From Onthophagus taurus (Eukaryota; Arthropoda; Insecta; Coleoptera; Scarabaeidae), in assembly GCF_036711975.1 (NCBI RefSeq), contig NC_091971.1, positions 689,501-753,500 on the forward strand: 64,000 bases of DNA. Reading direction: 5' to 3'. The stretch's first letter is position 1. Each line of letters opens with the position of its first letter. Below the pieces are notes generated by a model. That model was not told the origin of the DNA. It was given only the letters and a program-made list of their open reading frames with translations, and ran no database searches. The position numbers were made by a program, and so were the translations under genes. Positions 21,118 through 32,439 of the stretch are shown here, piece after piece.

Positions 21118-21959
21118 AATTTTAATTTAAATTTGAAACCTCAACTTTTGCGAAATCAAACGGTTTTATAATAACTTAAATGTTGCAGCTGTTGCCAAGC
21201 TTAAATACCAATCGCCCCCACTTTTCCTCAAAACAGCACGCTTTTAACGTGGTTATTCACCGTACTCTCTCTCTTACTAAAAATTAAACTACACAGAGAT
21301 ACCTACACTGGGGAACTACCTTTATATCAACGAATAGCGTTTTAAAGCGGAGGTTTTAGGGGTCACCAGATTATTGCTAAATAACAACTGATTTGGCACT
21401 GAACTACAAACCTTCACTTCAATCATTAATTAAGTTCATCAAGGATTTTTGTATTATTTTATTTTACAGAATCGTTTTTGTTTGATCATCGCATTTTTTT
21501 GTGGGGATTTACATTTCTTTTGTAAAACTATATTGATACAGGATGTCTCCGATCTACGACATTTCTCTTTCATTTTGTGGAATTTTTTTAAACGCAGATA
21601 AATGAATAAGAAAAAAAAGTACCCGACTTATCAGTTTTTATGAATAAACGTATTGCTAAGTGAAATCTTTATTGACCTATCACACTGTTCGATATTATCA
21701 ATTGAACCCACTCGTAAGGAAGTCCTTTCCTTATCAAAAAAATTAATCATGTTCAATTATTCTTGTTCAATATCTCAAGTGTTTTTTTCAATGATGAATA
21801 AGACATATAATTAATATAATAATACAGTAACTAAAGACTTTTCAATTTAAATAATCAATTTTGGCGCCATTCAAAATTGCAACTTAAAAAAATTAATTTT
21901 ATTAATCCAATTAATTTTCACAATATACCGGAAATTTCGTATAACTCCCAAGATCTAAG
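21118..21959. other. Upstream region of the unrecognised gene, no gene seen
   Basis: Contains the probable promoter of the minus-strand gene (attttaatttaaatttgaaa next to the start; cctcaactttt). A more GC-balanced stretch with gcccccacttttcctc lies near 21212. Near 21934 ccggaaatttcgtataactc resembles one arm of the CGGGAATTTCATATAACTC element family (see 60010-60793) and abuts a palindromic repeat. Confidence 0.4.
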
Positions 21960-22190
21960 AATCATTTGGGTTTAGCCACACGTCTCTAAAGATGGCTAAA
22001 CCCGAATGATTCTAGTTCTAGCCATAGTGTTAGTTCTAGTTTTACACTTGCCCTGTCACTAGAACTAACATTAGACCTAGAATTAGAAACTTTCAGGTTT
22101 AGCCGTCATAAGGCTGAACTGGGCTGATCATAATGTTTCTAGTTCTAGGTCTAGTGTTAGTTTTAGTGCTACTGTTAGTCTAGTTTTATT
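21960..22190. repeat. Palindromic repeat family, double copy
   Basis: gaatcatttgggtttagcc then cacgtctctaaagat then ggctaaacccgaatgattc, followed by tagttctagccatagtgtta arrays and a second, worn palindrome ending near 22145. The bases inside the arms are nearly identical to other copies 10-40 kb away. Confidence 0.8.
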
Positions 22191-22775
22191 TGTTAATCAG
22201 CACTAGATTATTGTATATTTTTATTGAGTTATAACGGATATTGCTTTCCCCGTATTAATCCGTTATATCCAAGTTTTGGTCACTTCAAAAAATTCTTTTT
22301 AATATTAACAAATTCATTCAGCTTTATATTATGTAAGTACTAAATAATTTTTCTACGTCATTGGGGATTTACGATATAAACACAAATTTAATTAAAACAT
22401 TTTTGAAACGGGACATTTTTACCATATCATTCAAAGAATGTAAACGTCGTTTAAATGTAACTGCGCCACAACGTATTTTTTTTATTTTGAACATTCTTAA
22501 ACAATACAAAATGTTCAAAGCAATTTAAAAAATGCTTCAATTTTTTAAAATAACCGCCTTACAAAATGACAACATAAAGTAACTAATTTCCCCAGATTAT
22601 GATTAATTTTTTTTAACTTATAAACATTAATTTTAATAAATAATTTTATTAACACATCCAAAACATCTTATTTATCATAATTATATTAATATTTTAATTT
22701 TTATTTAACTTATAAAACGATTTTTAATGTCTTAACCTAAAAAATAATTTTGAGGTTAAAATTTGATTACACAAA
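22191..22775. promoter_or_regulatory. Upstream region of MTG2
   Basis: AT-rich. The start-proximal part carries gtcttaacctaaaaaataat and ttttgaggttaaaa, two inverted AGGTTA-type blocks within 45 bp of the start codon. No TATA box stands out. Function inferred from position. Confidence 0.4.
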
Positions 22776-23998
22776 ATGATAAAAATAATTAAATATACAT
22801 TACAGAAGACGAAATTAACTAGGAATTATTCAAAAAAGCTTCCGAATCCTTTAAGAAGTACAAAACCTCGCTCAATTAGACCATCTGTACTGTATATTAA
22901 TTTTTTATTAAATTTTATTAAAACCAACTCTTATTAGTAGGTTCAAAACTTTATTGATTCAAAATCCGTTCGAGTAATTGGTGGTAAAGGGGGTGATGGT
23001 TGTATATCTTTCCTTCATTTATGGGCAAATGAACGTGCAGGACCCGATGGTGGAGATGGAGGAAACGGAGCTCATGTCATTTTTAGAGCATCGAGTAATG
23101 TAAAGGATTTAAACCATGTTTTATCGGTGATTAAAGGTGAAGATGGTGGGAAAGGAATGAATAAGGATTGTTGTGGTAAAAACGCCCAACACGCAATTGT
23201 TGATGTTCCTATTGGAACGGTTTTTCACGACGAAAACGGAAAAATTATAGCAGATCTAAACGAAAATGGAGTTTTATTTGTTGGTGCTCGAGGTGGATCC
23301 GGTGGTAAAGGAAATCATTATTTTATAACAGATATTGAACAAGCCCCAAAAATTAGTGAATATGGTGCTTTAGGAGAAGATTTACGGTATAACCTCGAAA
23401 TTAGGAGCATTGCTCAAATAGGATTTGTATGTTTATAATTTAATTTAAACTGAAATATATTAAAAAAATGTCTTTTTATTAGATTGGCTTTCCAAATGCA
23501 GGGAAAAGTACGTTATTACAAGCAATTACAAGAGCTCGACCAAAAATAGCACCTTATCCTTTTACAACGTTAAAACCTCACATAGGAATGGTTCAATTCG
23601 ATGATTATGAACAAATTGCAGTCGCTGATTTACCGGGAATTATTCCCGGTTCTCATAAAAATAAAGGATTAGGATTTCGTTTTTTGAAACACATAGAACG
23701 TTGCGTTGCTTTTGTGTACGTATTGGATGTGTCTGATGAGAATGTTTTAGAGAAATTTGAAGTCTTACGCTTTGAATTAACACAATTTAATAAGGAGTTT
23801 GTGGAAAGACCACAGTTTATTGCTGCTAACAAAATCGATTTGGCAGGTGTAAAGAGGAATGTTGAAATTTTAAAAGAAAATTGCGGTTTGGAGGTAATTC
23901 CGGTTAGTGGGAAGTTAGGTTATAATTTGTTAGAATTGTTAAGAAAGTTTAGAGATGTATATGATGTATCGAATTTTAAGGTTAGAAATAAAGGTTAA
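22776..23998 (+). CDS. MTG2: Mitochondrial ribosome-associated GTPase 2 (Obg/GTPBP5)
   Basis: Three exons, 22776-22886, 22941-23426, 23483-23998, all in phase 0; 370 residues. It is an Obg-family GTPase that in animals acts late in mitochondrial large-subunit assembly. A basic presequence (MIKIIKYTLQKTKLTRNYSK) is followed by the glycine-rich Obg domain (VIGGKGGDGCISF, AGPDGGDGGNGAHVIF, GARGGSGGKGN). The G domain then starts across the second intron: IGF|IGFPNAGKST (G1), TTLKPHIGMV (G2), DLPGI (G3), NKID (G4), VSGKLG (G5). The intron splits the G domain exactly where human protein reads DVGLVGFPNAGKS, and lengths agree. There is no C-terminal OCT extension, as in animal members. Confidence 0.94.
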
Positions 23999-24435
23999 TA
24001 AAAGTTAGGTTGTTATTTGTTTGTGTAATAAATTAATTAATGAAAAATGGGAATATTAAATAAATTAATGAAAATAGTAATATGTAACCAATGAAAGGTT
24101 ATATAATGAAAGTTTTGTACTTACTTTCTCAAAAACCACCACAGAAATATTTAACTTTGACGTTTGATTTGAACATGACATTGACGTTTGAACATGATAA
24201 CCAAAAAACTTTTATATTACCAATCTTGTTCGACAAAATCCCTAAAATGGTTTAAGTATATTATGATTTGTTAATGGAAATACTTCCAATGAATTATTTA
24301 TTATTCATTATCTTCTAAAAAGACATACGGTCATTTCTTGTTCAGGATAGGTAACATTGAATCTTTATGGATTTTAGCCTATACGGATGAAGAGATCAAA
24401 CGAAAACAGTGTAAAGATAAAGTGTGAAAGAATAC

Positions 24436-24577
24436 TAAGGACCACTTTTACCATCCTCCTGATAAACTATCTAGAGGATAGTTGCCATGGTTACGGCGGT
24501 TTTAAGCGCTCTCATTGGCTAAGAACTGGATTTATCTATCGGATAAAGTTATCAAGAGGTGGTAAAAGTGGGCCTAA
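24436..24577. mobile_element. Short inverted-repeat element (MITE)
   Basis: ggaccacttttaccatcctc near 24438 is mirrored by gaggtggtaaaagtgggcc at 24555-24573. The 140 bp between contain ggatagttgccatggttacg. A related end, gaggtggtaaaagtggttc, lies at 51715, and related interior sequence lies inverted at 26215-26330. No coding capacity. Confidence 0.6.
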
Positions 24578-24616
24578 AGAGTATAAATATAAGATGTTAT
24601 GTTTTAAATAAAATAA

Positions 24617-24762
24617 GTTGCCTCCTTGGAGGCATTCAAAAATTGCCGTTAGCGGTCGGTATTTCACGACCACATGGCGGGGTATTGGTTAAAGTTTTCA
24701 ACTAGCAATAATCGCACCTCAGCTATGCCTCATTGGTTACGATACTGCCACTGCGCAAAGTT
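24617..24762 (-). ncRNA. U4: U4 spliceosomal snRNA, copy A
   Basis: Read on the minus strand, this 146 nt segment matches U4 snRNA, which pairs with U6 in the tri-snRNP and keeps it inactive until activation. The 5' stem II strand CTTTGCGCAGTGGCAG is followed by TATCGTAACCAATGAG, the start of the 5' stem-loop with its kink-turn (AAT-GA ... GA-GG). Then come GCGATTATTGCTAGTTGAAA, AACTTTAACCAATACCCCGC and the central domain. The Sm site is GGCAATTTTTG, followed by a GC-rich 3' hairpin GCCTCCAAGGAGGC. Human U4 is 145 nt with the same order. The kink-turn stem GGC/GCT contains a G-U pair. Ends are set by similarity, not mapped. Confidence 0.96.
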
Positions 24763-24780
24763 AACCATTGGAACCAACCA

Positions 24781-24797
24781 TTAATGTTATGTACCCC
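24781..24797 (-). promoter_or_regulatory. Proximal element shared upstream of U4 copy A
   Basis: On the minus strand ggggtacataacattaa lies 19-35 bp before the U4 5' end. Copy B has cgggtatataatgttaa at the same spacing (26818-26834), although sequence around them differs. Shared position and sequence suggest a snRNA promoter element. The classical insect PSEA lies somewhat further upstream, so the name is not certain. Confidence 0.5.
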
Positions 24798-25185
24798 CTT
24801 AAACCACCGTCATCTACAAGAACCTAATCGTTAAACAATGAGTTTTTACTACAAAAATAACTCAATTTACACTAACTTATATATTATTGCATATGTTGTA
24901 TTTATATATAATTTTTAAAGATAACTTTGAATACTAGAAACCAACATTTATCGAGATAGTGATAAATAAGTTTATATAAGGGTTGATCGCGCCATCTTCG
25001 AGACAAACGATGAAGTTAAATTTTTATAAGCCTTAAGAGATAAATGATATATTATGTAATGCAAAAACATATATTTTCTGCAAAGATATTCTTAAAAAAC
25101 TTAAACCAAAAATAAACCTTTCAACCAGTTAAAGTGAATATATTATTATTATGAAATAACTTATGTTTATGGAAGATTTAAGGAA
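24798..25185. other. AT-rich spacer, no gene seen
   Basis: Upstream side of U4 copy A, with caccgtcatctacaagaacc and long AT stretches. Distal promoter elements of the snRNA may be here but I cannot identify them. Confidence 0.35.
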
Positions 25186-25189
25186 CAGC

Positions 25190-26170
25190 TCAAAAAGTTA
25201 TCTGGTTAGGGAGTAAGCGATGGTGATGTTGGAGTTGTACTGAAGCCACCAATAAGTCTGCTCCAAAGAGAACTCTCCACAAGGCGAGTGTCTAAAATCA
25301 GCCCACCAGACAAAGAAAACTACACAGATTGATGCTGGGCAGATTACTGGAAGGTCCTCGCTAATAAAGAGGACATATAAAAAATGATATTGCAATTTGG
25401 AACATGGAATCATAGGACATTATTGCTGCCAGATAAAATACTAACTGTGTTGGAGAACACCAGGAAAAACTATGTAACATATCTGATGGACGCGCGACAG
25501 ATGGAGAGAATGGAGAAAAAAACGGAGAGAAATCTTGAAAGAGGAAAAACCACATGGGACTAAATCTTTTGGACGTCCCCCGAGCCAATGGTATGAAAGC
25601 CGGACAAGCAACATATAAAGCAAGAACTGTTGAAGAAAGACACGGTCGAGCATTTTGGTAACTTATAAACTTGAGTCCAAATATATTATTACAGCTGAGG
25701 AGTAATGGAAATCCTTTTTTGGAAATGATTTGATGTATCGTCACAATGACTTCTTTTCCAGAATTTTGGTAAAATGTTGTAGGAAATTATTCGATATGCC
25801 ATGTAGACTCAAGCGTTTTGACAAACTTTACTCCTACTTGCACTGATTGCGTGATATACAGAAAACGATAGTATCTGTAGTAGGTGTCTTTGCAAAGAAA
25901 ACTACGCTCTACCCTAACAAAAAGAGATCAACTCAGTTTCTGGGAAAATCAAAAAGTGATTTTGAAGGCTCCTTTCCCACTTCCTGACCGCACATTGCAG
26001 GTCTCTGTAGAGGGTGTGAAATAAAAGAAGAGACGGTCATATTGTTTGTGACTGTCCCAACCTCGCGTACTTTTGGCGTACTATAAAGAACATACCCTTC
26101 TGTTGTGGGGATGTACAAAGGGCTCGTCGGGGCCTAAGTGCTGTGAAGGAATTCACCCCCACGTGAAGCT
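25190..26170 (+). mobile_element. Eroded non-LTR retrotransposon (LINE) fragments
   Basis: Three broken coding blocks read on the plus strand. Near 25385 LQFGTWNHRTLLLPDKILTV resembles the start of the apurinic endonuclease domain of LINEs (TWNVRTL). Near 25565 FGRPPSQWYES resembles the GRP-x-x-RW segment after the reverse transcriptase. Near 25975-26090 a CRGCEIKEETV-like segment resembles the CxxC-EEET-x-H-L-x-x-C stretch near the C-terminus of Jockey/I-type elements. Numerous stops and frame changes separate them. The blocks are closer together than in an intact element, so large parts are missing. Clade uncertain. Confidence 0.55.
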
Positions 26171-26330
26171 ACATACATACAACGCATAACTTACAAATCA
26201 TCGTAAGATAAATTTATCTATCCCATAGATGAATCCACCTCTTAGGCAAAGAGAGTGCTTAAAACCGTAACCATGGTAACTATCCCTTAGATAGTTCATT
26301 AGGAGGATATTGGTAAAAAAAAGCGTTTAT

Positions 26331-26652
26331 TTTGGGCCCCAAAATAAACAGTGTTTACCAAAAGTAACGCATAAATTCTCATTCATTTGAGATAAAAAAA
26401 AATAGCAGTAGGCGTACGTAACCATGGCAACCACTTGTTTGAAATATCAAAAACTTTTTAATAAAATATCTCAAATAATCGGTTGCCACAGTTACGTACC
26501 AAATGAATGGAAATTTATACATATGTTTTGAGAAATACTGTATAACTAAAAAAAACCTAAACTGCTAAACAATATTTGTGGATTAATTGATTAGACAATG
26601 TTACCAACAACTTCATCTAATGTAAGTTACTATTTTGTTTTATTTGAAATAA
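26331..26652. other. Spacer before U4 copy B
   Basis: gggccccaaaataaacagtg and aaaaagcgtttattttgggg form a small inverted pair centred on 26335. A second pair, cgtacgtaaccatggcaacc at about 26413 and ggttgccacagttacgtacc at about 26481, faces it. These look like the ends of two further short elements. Confidence 0.5.
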
Positions 26653-26798
26653 GTTGCCTCCTTAGAGGCTTGCAAAAATTGCCGTTAGCGGTCGGTATTT
26701 CACGACCACATGGCGGGGTATTGGTTAAAGTTTTCAACTAGCAATAATCGCACCTCAGCTACGCTTCATCGGTTACGATACTGCCACTGCGCAAAGCT
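26653..26798 (-). ncRNA. U4: U4 spliceosomal snRNA, copy B
   Basis: A second 146 nt U4 gene on the minus strand, differing from copy A at under ten positions. The 5' end AGCTTTGCGCAGTGGCAG matches the consensus better than copy A, which has AA for AG. The kink-turn region reads CCGATGAAGCGTAGCTGAGG; the A-to-G change turns the stem into a perfect AGC/GCT, while the first bulge base becomes G. The Sm site GGCAATTTTTG and 3' hairpin GCCTCTAAGGAGGC are intact. Both copies keep all U6-pairing segments. Probably both are expressed, or one is a recent pseudogene; the sequence does not tell. Confidence 0.95.
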
Positions 26799-26817
26799 AA
26801 CCATATACTGCAACCCC

Positions 26818-26834
26818 TTAACATTATATACCCG
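26818..26834 (-). promoter_or_regulatory. Proximal element shared upstream of U4 copy B
   Basis: On the minus strand cgggtatataatgttaa lies 20-36 bp before the U4 5' end, matching the element upstream of copy A in position and 13 of 17 bases. It includes a TATA-like core (TATATAA). Confidence 0.5.
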
Positions 26835-27959
26835 AATACCAAAACACATTCAACAAGAACGAATCAACGTTAATTGCTAATTTAACCCAATAAAATCATC
26901 GTAATCCACCAAACCATACAAATACAAGAAACATAATAACAATTAATTTGTTAAGAACAACAAAATAAACGCGAAAATACTACCGATAATGAGAAAATTG
27001 AGAATTTGTTGATTTTTTGGTTTTAGCGCCATCTATGAAATAATATTACAATTAAAGAAATACTGTTTAGATTTAAAATCATAGATGGCAGTTTAGTCAC
27101 GAAAATGCTTAATTAAATTGAGTGGGTTTCTTTAAAAATTAACGTATAATCAAGTTTTTTTAATGATAATAGAATTTATTTGTTTGAAATAATTAAATCA
27201 GTTCAAAAATTTTCCTTAAAAATAATTTTCTTGTTGAATTAATTGAGTCATTCTCGTTTAAACATCGTTCGGGTTTGTTTTCGCAGATAACCTTAAATTT
27301 ATCTTGGAGACAGATAGAAACCGTTAAATCGAGTGGTGGGGAAAAATACATATTCTGTTCTTTATTTATTTCTTTTTTTGACTTAATTTTTTTAATTCAT
27401 TTAAAAATGAAATAAAAAAATTAATACAAAATGGTTTTCTTGAACAATAAATGAGGTGAGCGTCGTCGCCGTCGTCGAAACGGTTTTACATAACCTCACT
27501 TTCACGTTACGCAACAAACTCCTCTGTGTTCATATTTCGATCTCTATCACTTCTCTTTATATCTTTATTTATTTATTTTTTGGTTTAAAGTGGTAAAAAA
27601 AATAAAATCATTCTTTGTTAGTTTTAAGAAACATTAATGATTTTTTTATATTGAGTAAAATAAAGCCGATTGTATGCAAAAATCCCAAGTTTCGCAACTA
27701 AGAACCAAGAACGTAGCAGAACGTAGCGGCAACGTACAGGTTGCTTATTATAATCGTTGGAGTTCAAATCGTGACTACGACCTCGCCTACATAAGTAGGT
27801 TTACACGTATTACTGTTATTTCTCTTCTGTTAGAAATCTCTTGGATCCTGTCTTTGTTTTACTCCGCATTCCAAAAATATTTTTTTATTTATATATAAAA
27901 ATTGTTACAATTTACTTTGAAAATTAAAAAAAACTAATATGTTTTGATTTTTGACAAGT

Positions 27960-28045
27960 AGCGCTATCTATATACCGAGAATTTCATATAACTCGCAATA
28001 TATTAATGCAGTAACCATAGTTACGAAACTACTATGCACTTGCAC
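27960..28045. repeat. End fragment of CGGGAATTTCATATAACTC element family
   Basis: accgagaatttcatataact then cgcaatatattaatgcagta and accatagttacgaaactac. The same sequence occurs at 33147-33210 and, as the two ends of a complete element, at 60010-60793. gcgctatctatata precedes it here and recurs at 28437, about 480 bp away. Confidence 0.65.
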
Positions 28046-28162
28046 TGTTCCACATAAAATGCAACATAGCTTAATAGTACAGGGCTTGGGTAGTTTTGCT
28101 TGGAAAAGGTGACGTCCTTATGATAATTCTGAGTTTTCGGTCGTCTTAAGAGACATACGGCA

Positions 28163-28375
28163 AAAAACCAAATGTTTCTAGGTCTAATTTTAGTTGTAGT
28201 GACAGCTGCATAACAATTAAAACCAGAACTAACACTATACCTAGAACTAGAATCATTCGGGTTTAGCCGTCTTTAGAGACGTGCAGCTAAACCCAAATGA
28301 CTCTAGATCTAGGTATAGTGTTAGTTTTACATAGTAATAGTGCTAGTGTAAAACTAGAACTAACGCTAGATTTAG
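28163..28375. repeat. Palindromic repeat family copy
   Basis: ctagaactagaatcattcgg, gtttagccgtctttagagac, then gtgcagctaaacccaaatga, flanked on both sides by ctagtgttag/ctaacactag arrays. The arms differ at a few bases. Confidence 0.8.
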
Positions 28376-30339
28376 TGATATAAAACAATTTGGTTTGAAA
28401 ACAAAAAAAAATAATATATTTTATTTTTGACAACTAGCGCTATCTATATATTAAAATCGGCGATAAAATGCGGGTTATGAAAGATCAATAAGTGTTGATT
28501 TCTATGCCAACCGTTGGATTTAGTTGCGATTTAAGCAAAATACGAGTTAAAAAAATAAATTAAAAGCGCATGCGTCTTACGTCATTTGTGAAAACGTCAT
28601 AATCGTCGTCTTTTACGTTTTTTTAGTGATACTACTACGTCCTCGTCGCGTCGAGTAATGCCCTTTGGAATAGAATTAAAAGGAAATTGCGTGGGTGCTC
28701 CAAATATAGAAAAATAAATAACCTTTTTTCTCCGCCCACTAATATAACTAAAATGACGAAAATTGAAATTATTAATAATAATGTTAAGTAGAATTGAAAT
28801 AAAGTCGAGTTACCGTTTTCTTCTGTTGTTAAAAACGTTGTGTTAAACAAGGACGTTTACTTTTTCAAGGTTAAATCACATACCATCGTGTGTTATTTTA
28901 TTTAATACATGAAATAAATATCCCCGAGATTCTTATTAGGGGATTTTTTTTTAAATTTTTTGACGTTTGTAGAAATTTTTTTTTCTTTGGTGATTACAAG
29001 AAATTAAGTGTGATATTTTTAGAGTTGGCGCCGTCGCCGTCGTATTGTGATTCCCCACGCTTCTTCCTTCTTCGTTTCTATTCTTTTCTCTTCTTCTAGA
29101 ATAGTGCGCCGCGGTACTTTAAAATGTTGAGGTTAAGATTGACTCCAACAGAAGAAAGTTTCTAAAATAAGCGACAAGAAGTGACCGTGGTCTACTTTCA
29201 CCGATCGAAGCGCCATCTACATTAAATATTTTTAAAATAAATAAAATATATAAAAGTTTCGCCGGGAAATTTAAATTATATCAAAATATTTACAATTTAT
29301 TTTTACTTAATTTGAATTTGACGTTTGATTTTGTGCAGGGTGTACCAACTGTCATATTAAAAAGCAGATGCTTCCCCAAGGAAGGAATAACCAATTTTAA
29401 GCCCATTCTCGGCAAAGTGGCAACTACATTCAAACAGTTCCTAAAGCTATTCAAGTAAGGCTAAATACTTATGTATAAGCTATAGTTAATGGAAATGCCC
29501 AAAATACACAGGGTGGACCCTCTAACTTTTATAATTTGAACTACCGGTTATTTTAATTTTTAAGATAGAATGACATTCAGGAATTGACAGCAAATTAGTT
29601 GTATGTTTGACATTTGCAAGGAGTTTGTACATGCTTTTGCTTTTCTACATGTTTATTTATCAACTTAAGACGCTTATTGAATAGATTTTCTTTCCGCTTT
29701 GATAGAAAAGTCCACTGAAAGGTTTGCAAATCTAATAAGTGGTCAAAATAAGTTTTTAAATGTAATTATTTGAATTTACAAGGGAATGGAAATCCTTTTA
29801 CCTTTATTAGTATGCACCAAATTTAGTTATAAAGTACTTCCATAAAAAGGTTTTTGCATGAAGAGTCACAGAAAAATAGAAATCAACAGAATGGCATTAT
29901 ACACATAAATAGACAAGGCTGGCGAAGAACATGTTTTAGGAACGTTCGGAAAATAAAGTGATAAATTAAATAGTTTTTATAAAACATAACCTAAACGAAA
30001 TTATTTTTACTTTCTTAATGTCATCGATTTTTACAATTCAAATGTTTCTTCAATCCAAATTTATCTGCAAAGAATTTAATTATTTTATATTATTTTAGGT
30101 TGAAATGTTTATTTGTCATATTTAACGATAAAGATTAAAATTTTTATTAATTCATATTAAAAATTAATTCTTTAAACATTTAAGTTTGAACGGTAAACTT
30201 TTAAGTATTTATGATTGTATCCAATTTGACGTTTTAATGTCAATTTTGACATTTTAACAATGAAAAATTTGAAATGAGCGGTAGTGATGATTTTTAAGAC
30301 TGCAGATAAAAAATTCAAAGGATTAAAGAGTTTGGATGG

Positions 30340-30520
30340 TTAGCGAAGAAGAAGAAGTGGTGGTCGCTGTCTGGACACACGACAGGTGTATGTTACACCT
30401 GCACGAGCCACCGGCGAACAGGTGAACGCATCTTTGCACGTTCTCCTTAACACACACACGTCTGTCCGCATCTGGACTTCACTTTGGACATTCTGAAGAC
30501 TGCACGTCGACTTACTTATT
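30340..30520. other. GC-richer island with inverted E-box pair
   Basis: Unlike its surroundings this stretch is near 50 per cent GC. It contains acgacaggtgtatgtta followed by cacctgcacg, i.e. CAGGTG and CACCTG facing each other 7 bp apart, then a further caggtg at 30419. These are E-boxes of the Snail/Zeb/Scratch type. It may be an exon or enhancer; no coding frame. Confidence 0.35.
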
Positions 30521-31019
30521 GAAGGAAATCAGGAAGAAAGGGATCAGAAATCGTTGAAAAAGACTATTTTATTAGATTTAAAAAGGAAATTTTGAAAATC
30601 AAGTAAACAAGCTCTAGAAGTAGTAAATAAAAATATTTTTTAGGTTAGAGAAGAATTATATTTTATGTTGTGATCCAAAGAGATCGAGAGAGGTTTGTTA
30701 CAATTGTCGCAATCCAAATTGAACGATGTGGTTGTATCAGCAATAGAAAGTGGCGTTCGCGGCAGCGAAAATATGGCCATTATTGAATTATTTAAGCTGG
30801 GGAACGGGTTCACTTTCACATTTTCGAACGTCTAACAAACACCAGTATGTATAAAGGGGTTCTCTATCGCGCAAATTATGTTCTATTTAAACATATTTTA
30901 TTACATTTTTGAATAAGATTTGAACGAAATCCTATTTATTAACTAATAATGTATAAAAAAAGATTAAAAAAATATCATTTTGTTTTAATATTTTAGAATT
31001 TATTTTGGGAAACACCATT

Positions 31020-32260
31020 TAAAAGATGACGTTAACGATGGTGATGATGATGATGATAATGGAATGTCTTCATCTCGTCGAAGGATCAAGTCGACGTGAT
31101 TGAGCGATTTGGAATTTACAAGCCACTTTTCTCGATCCAAACAAGGCGGCGAACGAACCAAACCAAACGAACGAACAGAGAAAGTGCAACAACAACGTAT
31201 ACTAACTCCGGTCACGTGACCCCAGTTTCTGTGCCACTAGATGTTTTAATAGAGAATTTCTATTCCGCTACACTGCGCACGTTGACTATCTACTCGCTTA
31301 TATTACAATTCGCAATCACATATAATAACTTAACATACAAGAAATCCTCCAGATTACACTTCTGTTAGGTTATAATTATGTCAATATCATCATTACCAAC
31401 TTAAATTTAATTAAAAATAGAAACAATATGATTATTAACATAAAAATTTAAATTTAAAACATTAAAAAATTAAAAATTTACAAGAATTTTAAATATTTTA
31501 ACATTAACAATGAAGTACCTGCCCCTCGAGTATAGAACGAAGACCAGAAGGAGGATCGGAAACAGAAAAGAGACGACAACCGCAACAAGAAAAATAAAAT
31601 GAATAAGAAGACGACAAAGAAGAAGTTGAAAACGATGAAGCAGAAGAAGATGAAATCGATGAAGAACTTAAGGTAGAAGGTGGGGGAGGAGGAGGAGACG
31701 ACGAAGAGTTTAAGAGAAGTAGCAGCAGGTCTGGGTAGCAACAGGTCGATGACCAGAGCCGGTCAGAACGGTGAAGAACCGCGCAAGAGGATCACAATAC
31801 GAACCCACCACACACACACACACACTACCATTGCTCTGCTACCTCTTTTTAATTCACCGCGAACACGAAGAAGTACGAAAACGTTGTCGTCACATACCTA
31901 TACTTTTACATCTCCACTGACTCTCTCAACAACAAGGAGTTACCAATATTTTTAAACAATAAGAAGAAAAGAATATAATGAAAAGAGGATGAGACGATTG
32001 TAAGATGATGATGATGAAGAAGAAGAGGAGAAGTTGAAACAAGAATTCTATTTAAACTGCTTCTTCTGGTATGATATGCATCCGTGGAGGGTGCTTCTAA
32101 ACGGAGCGGCTGCTATCTGGTGTGGTTATTCACGATGATCTCATGGTTTGAGGTCATTGCGAAGAAGAACCGGCGAAGTGAGACGACCAAATCCGAACTA
32201 CCAACGGCAGCGGCTAATTGATTCGACGGGTATGAGTCACCCCACGATAATTTTCGACGA
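31020..32260. repeat. Simple triplet-rich tract
   Basis: Interrupted runs of gat/gaa/gag triplets (gatgatgatgatgataatgg at 31040; ggaggaggaggagacgacg at 31684; gatgatgatgaagaagaaga at 32004) alternate with less biased sequence and a (ca)n run at 31809. Strand asymmetry is strong: the plus strand is purine-rich over most of 31500-32060. Frames in it encode only low-complexity peptides. Confidence 0.6.
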
Positions 32261-32439
32261 CCTCTTATCATTCATTCATCCCTCTCTACACAATTGAAAT
32301 TAATTGAACGTTTTACCTATCGTTCTAACGCAATATTGTGAAATATTTCTTTTACGTTACATAATTTTAAAACATTTTTCTTGAAAATGAATTTAAGTAA
32401 TTTAATAAAATCAACAATTAATATTAACAATTAGAACTG

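Larger units (their letters stand above)
24438..26330. repeat. Inverted repeat pair bracketing the LINE remnant next to U4
   Basis: About 105 bp at 24440-24545 (tttaccatcctcctgataaa, ctatctagaggatagttgcc, atggttacgg, ggttttaagcgctctc) reappear in opposite orientation at 26215-26325 with roughly 15-20 per cent differences. The enclosed DNA holds U4 copy A and the LINE remnant. Confidence 0.65.

Noticed and set aside
24617-26798. The 146 bp direct repeats at 24.6 and 26.7 kb as ends of one mobile element
   Set aside because: On the minus strand they are full-length U4 snRNA with Sm site and 3' hairpin, which explains their similarity; no element boundaries coincide with them.
29330-29525. CAGGGTG-like motifs at 29336 and 29509 as a MITE
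   Set aside because: The two lie in the same orientation and the arms show no inverted similarity beyond a few bases.
31000-31960. Arg/Lys/Ser-rich open frames of 70-90 codons
   Set aside because: They are translations of triplet repeats; no splice context or homologue.
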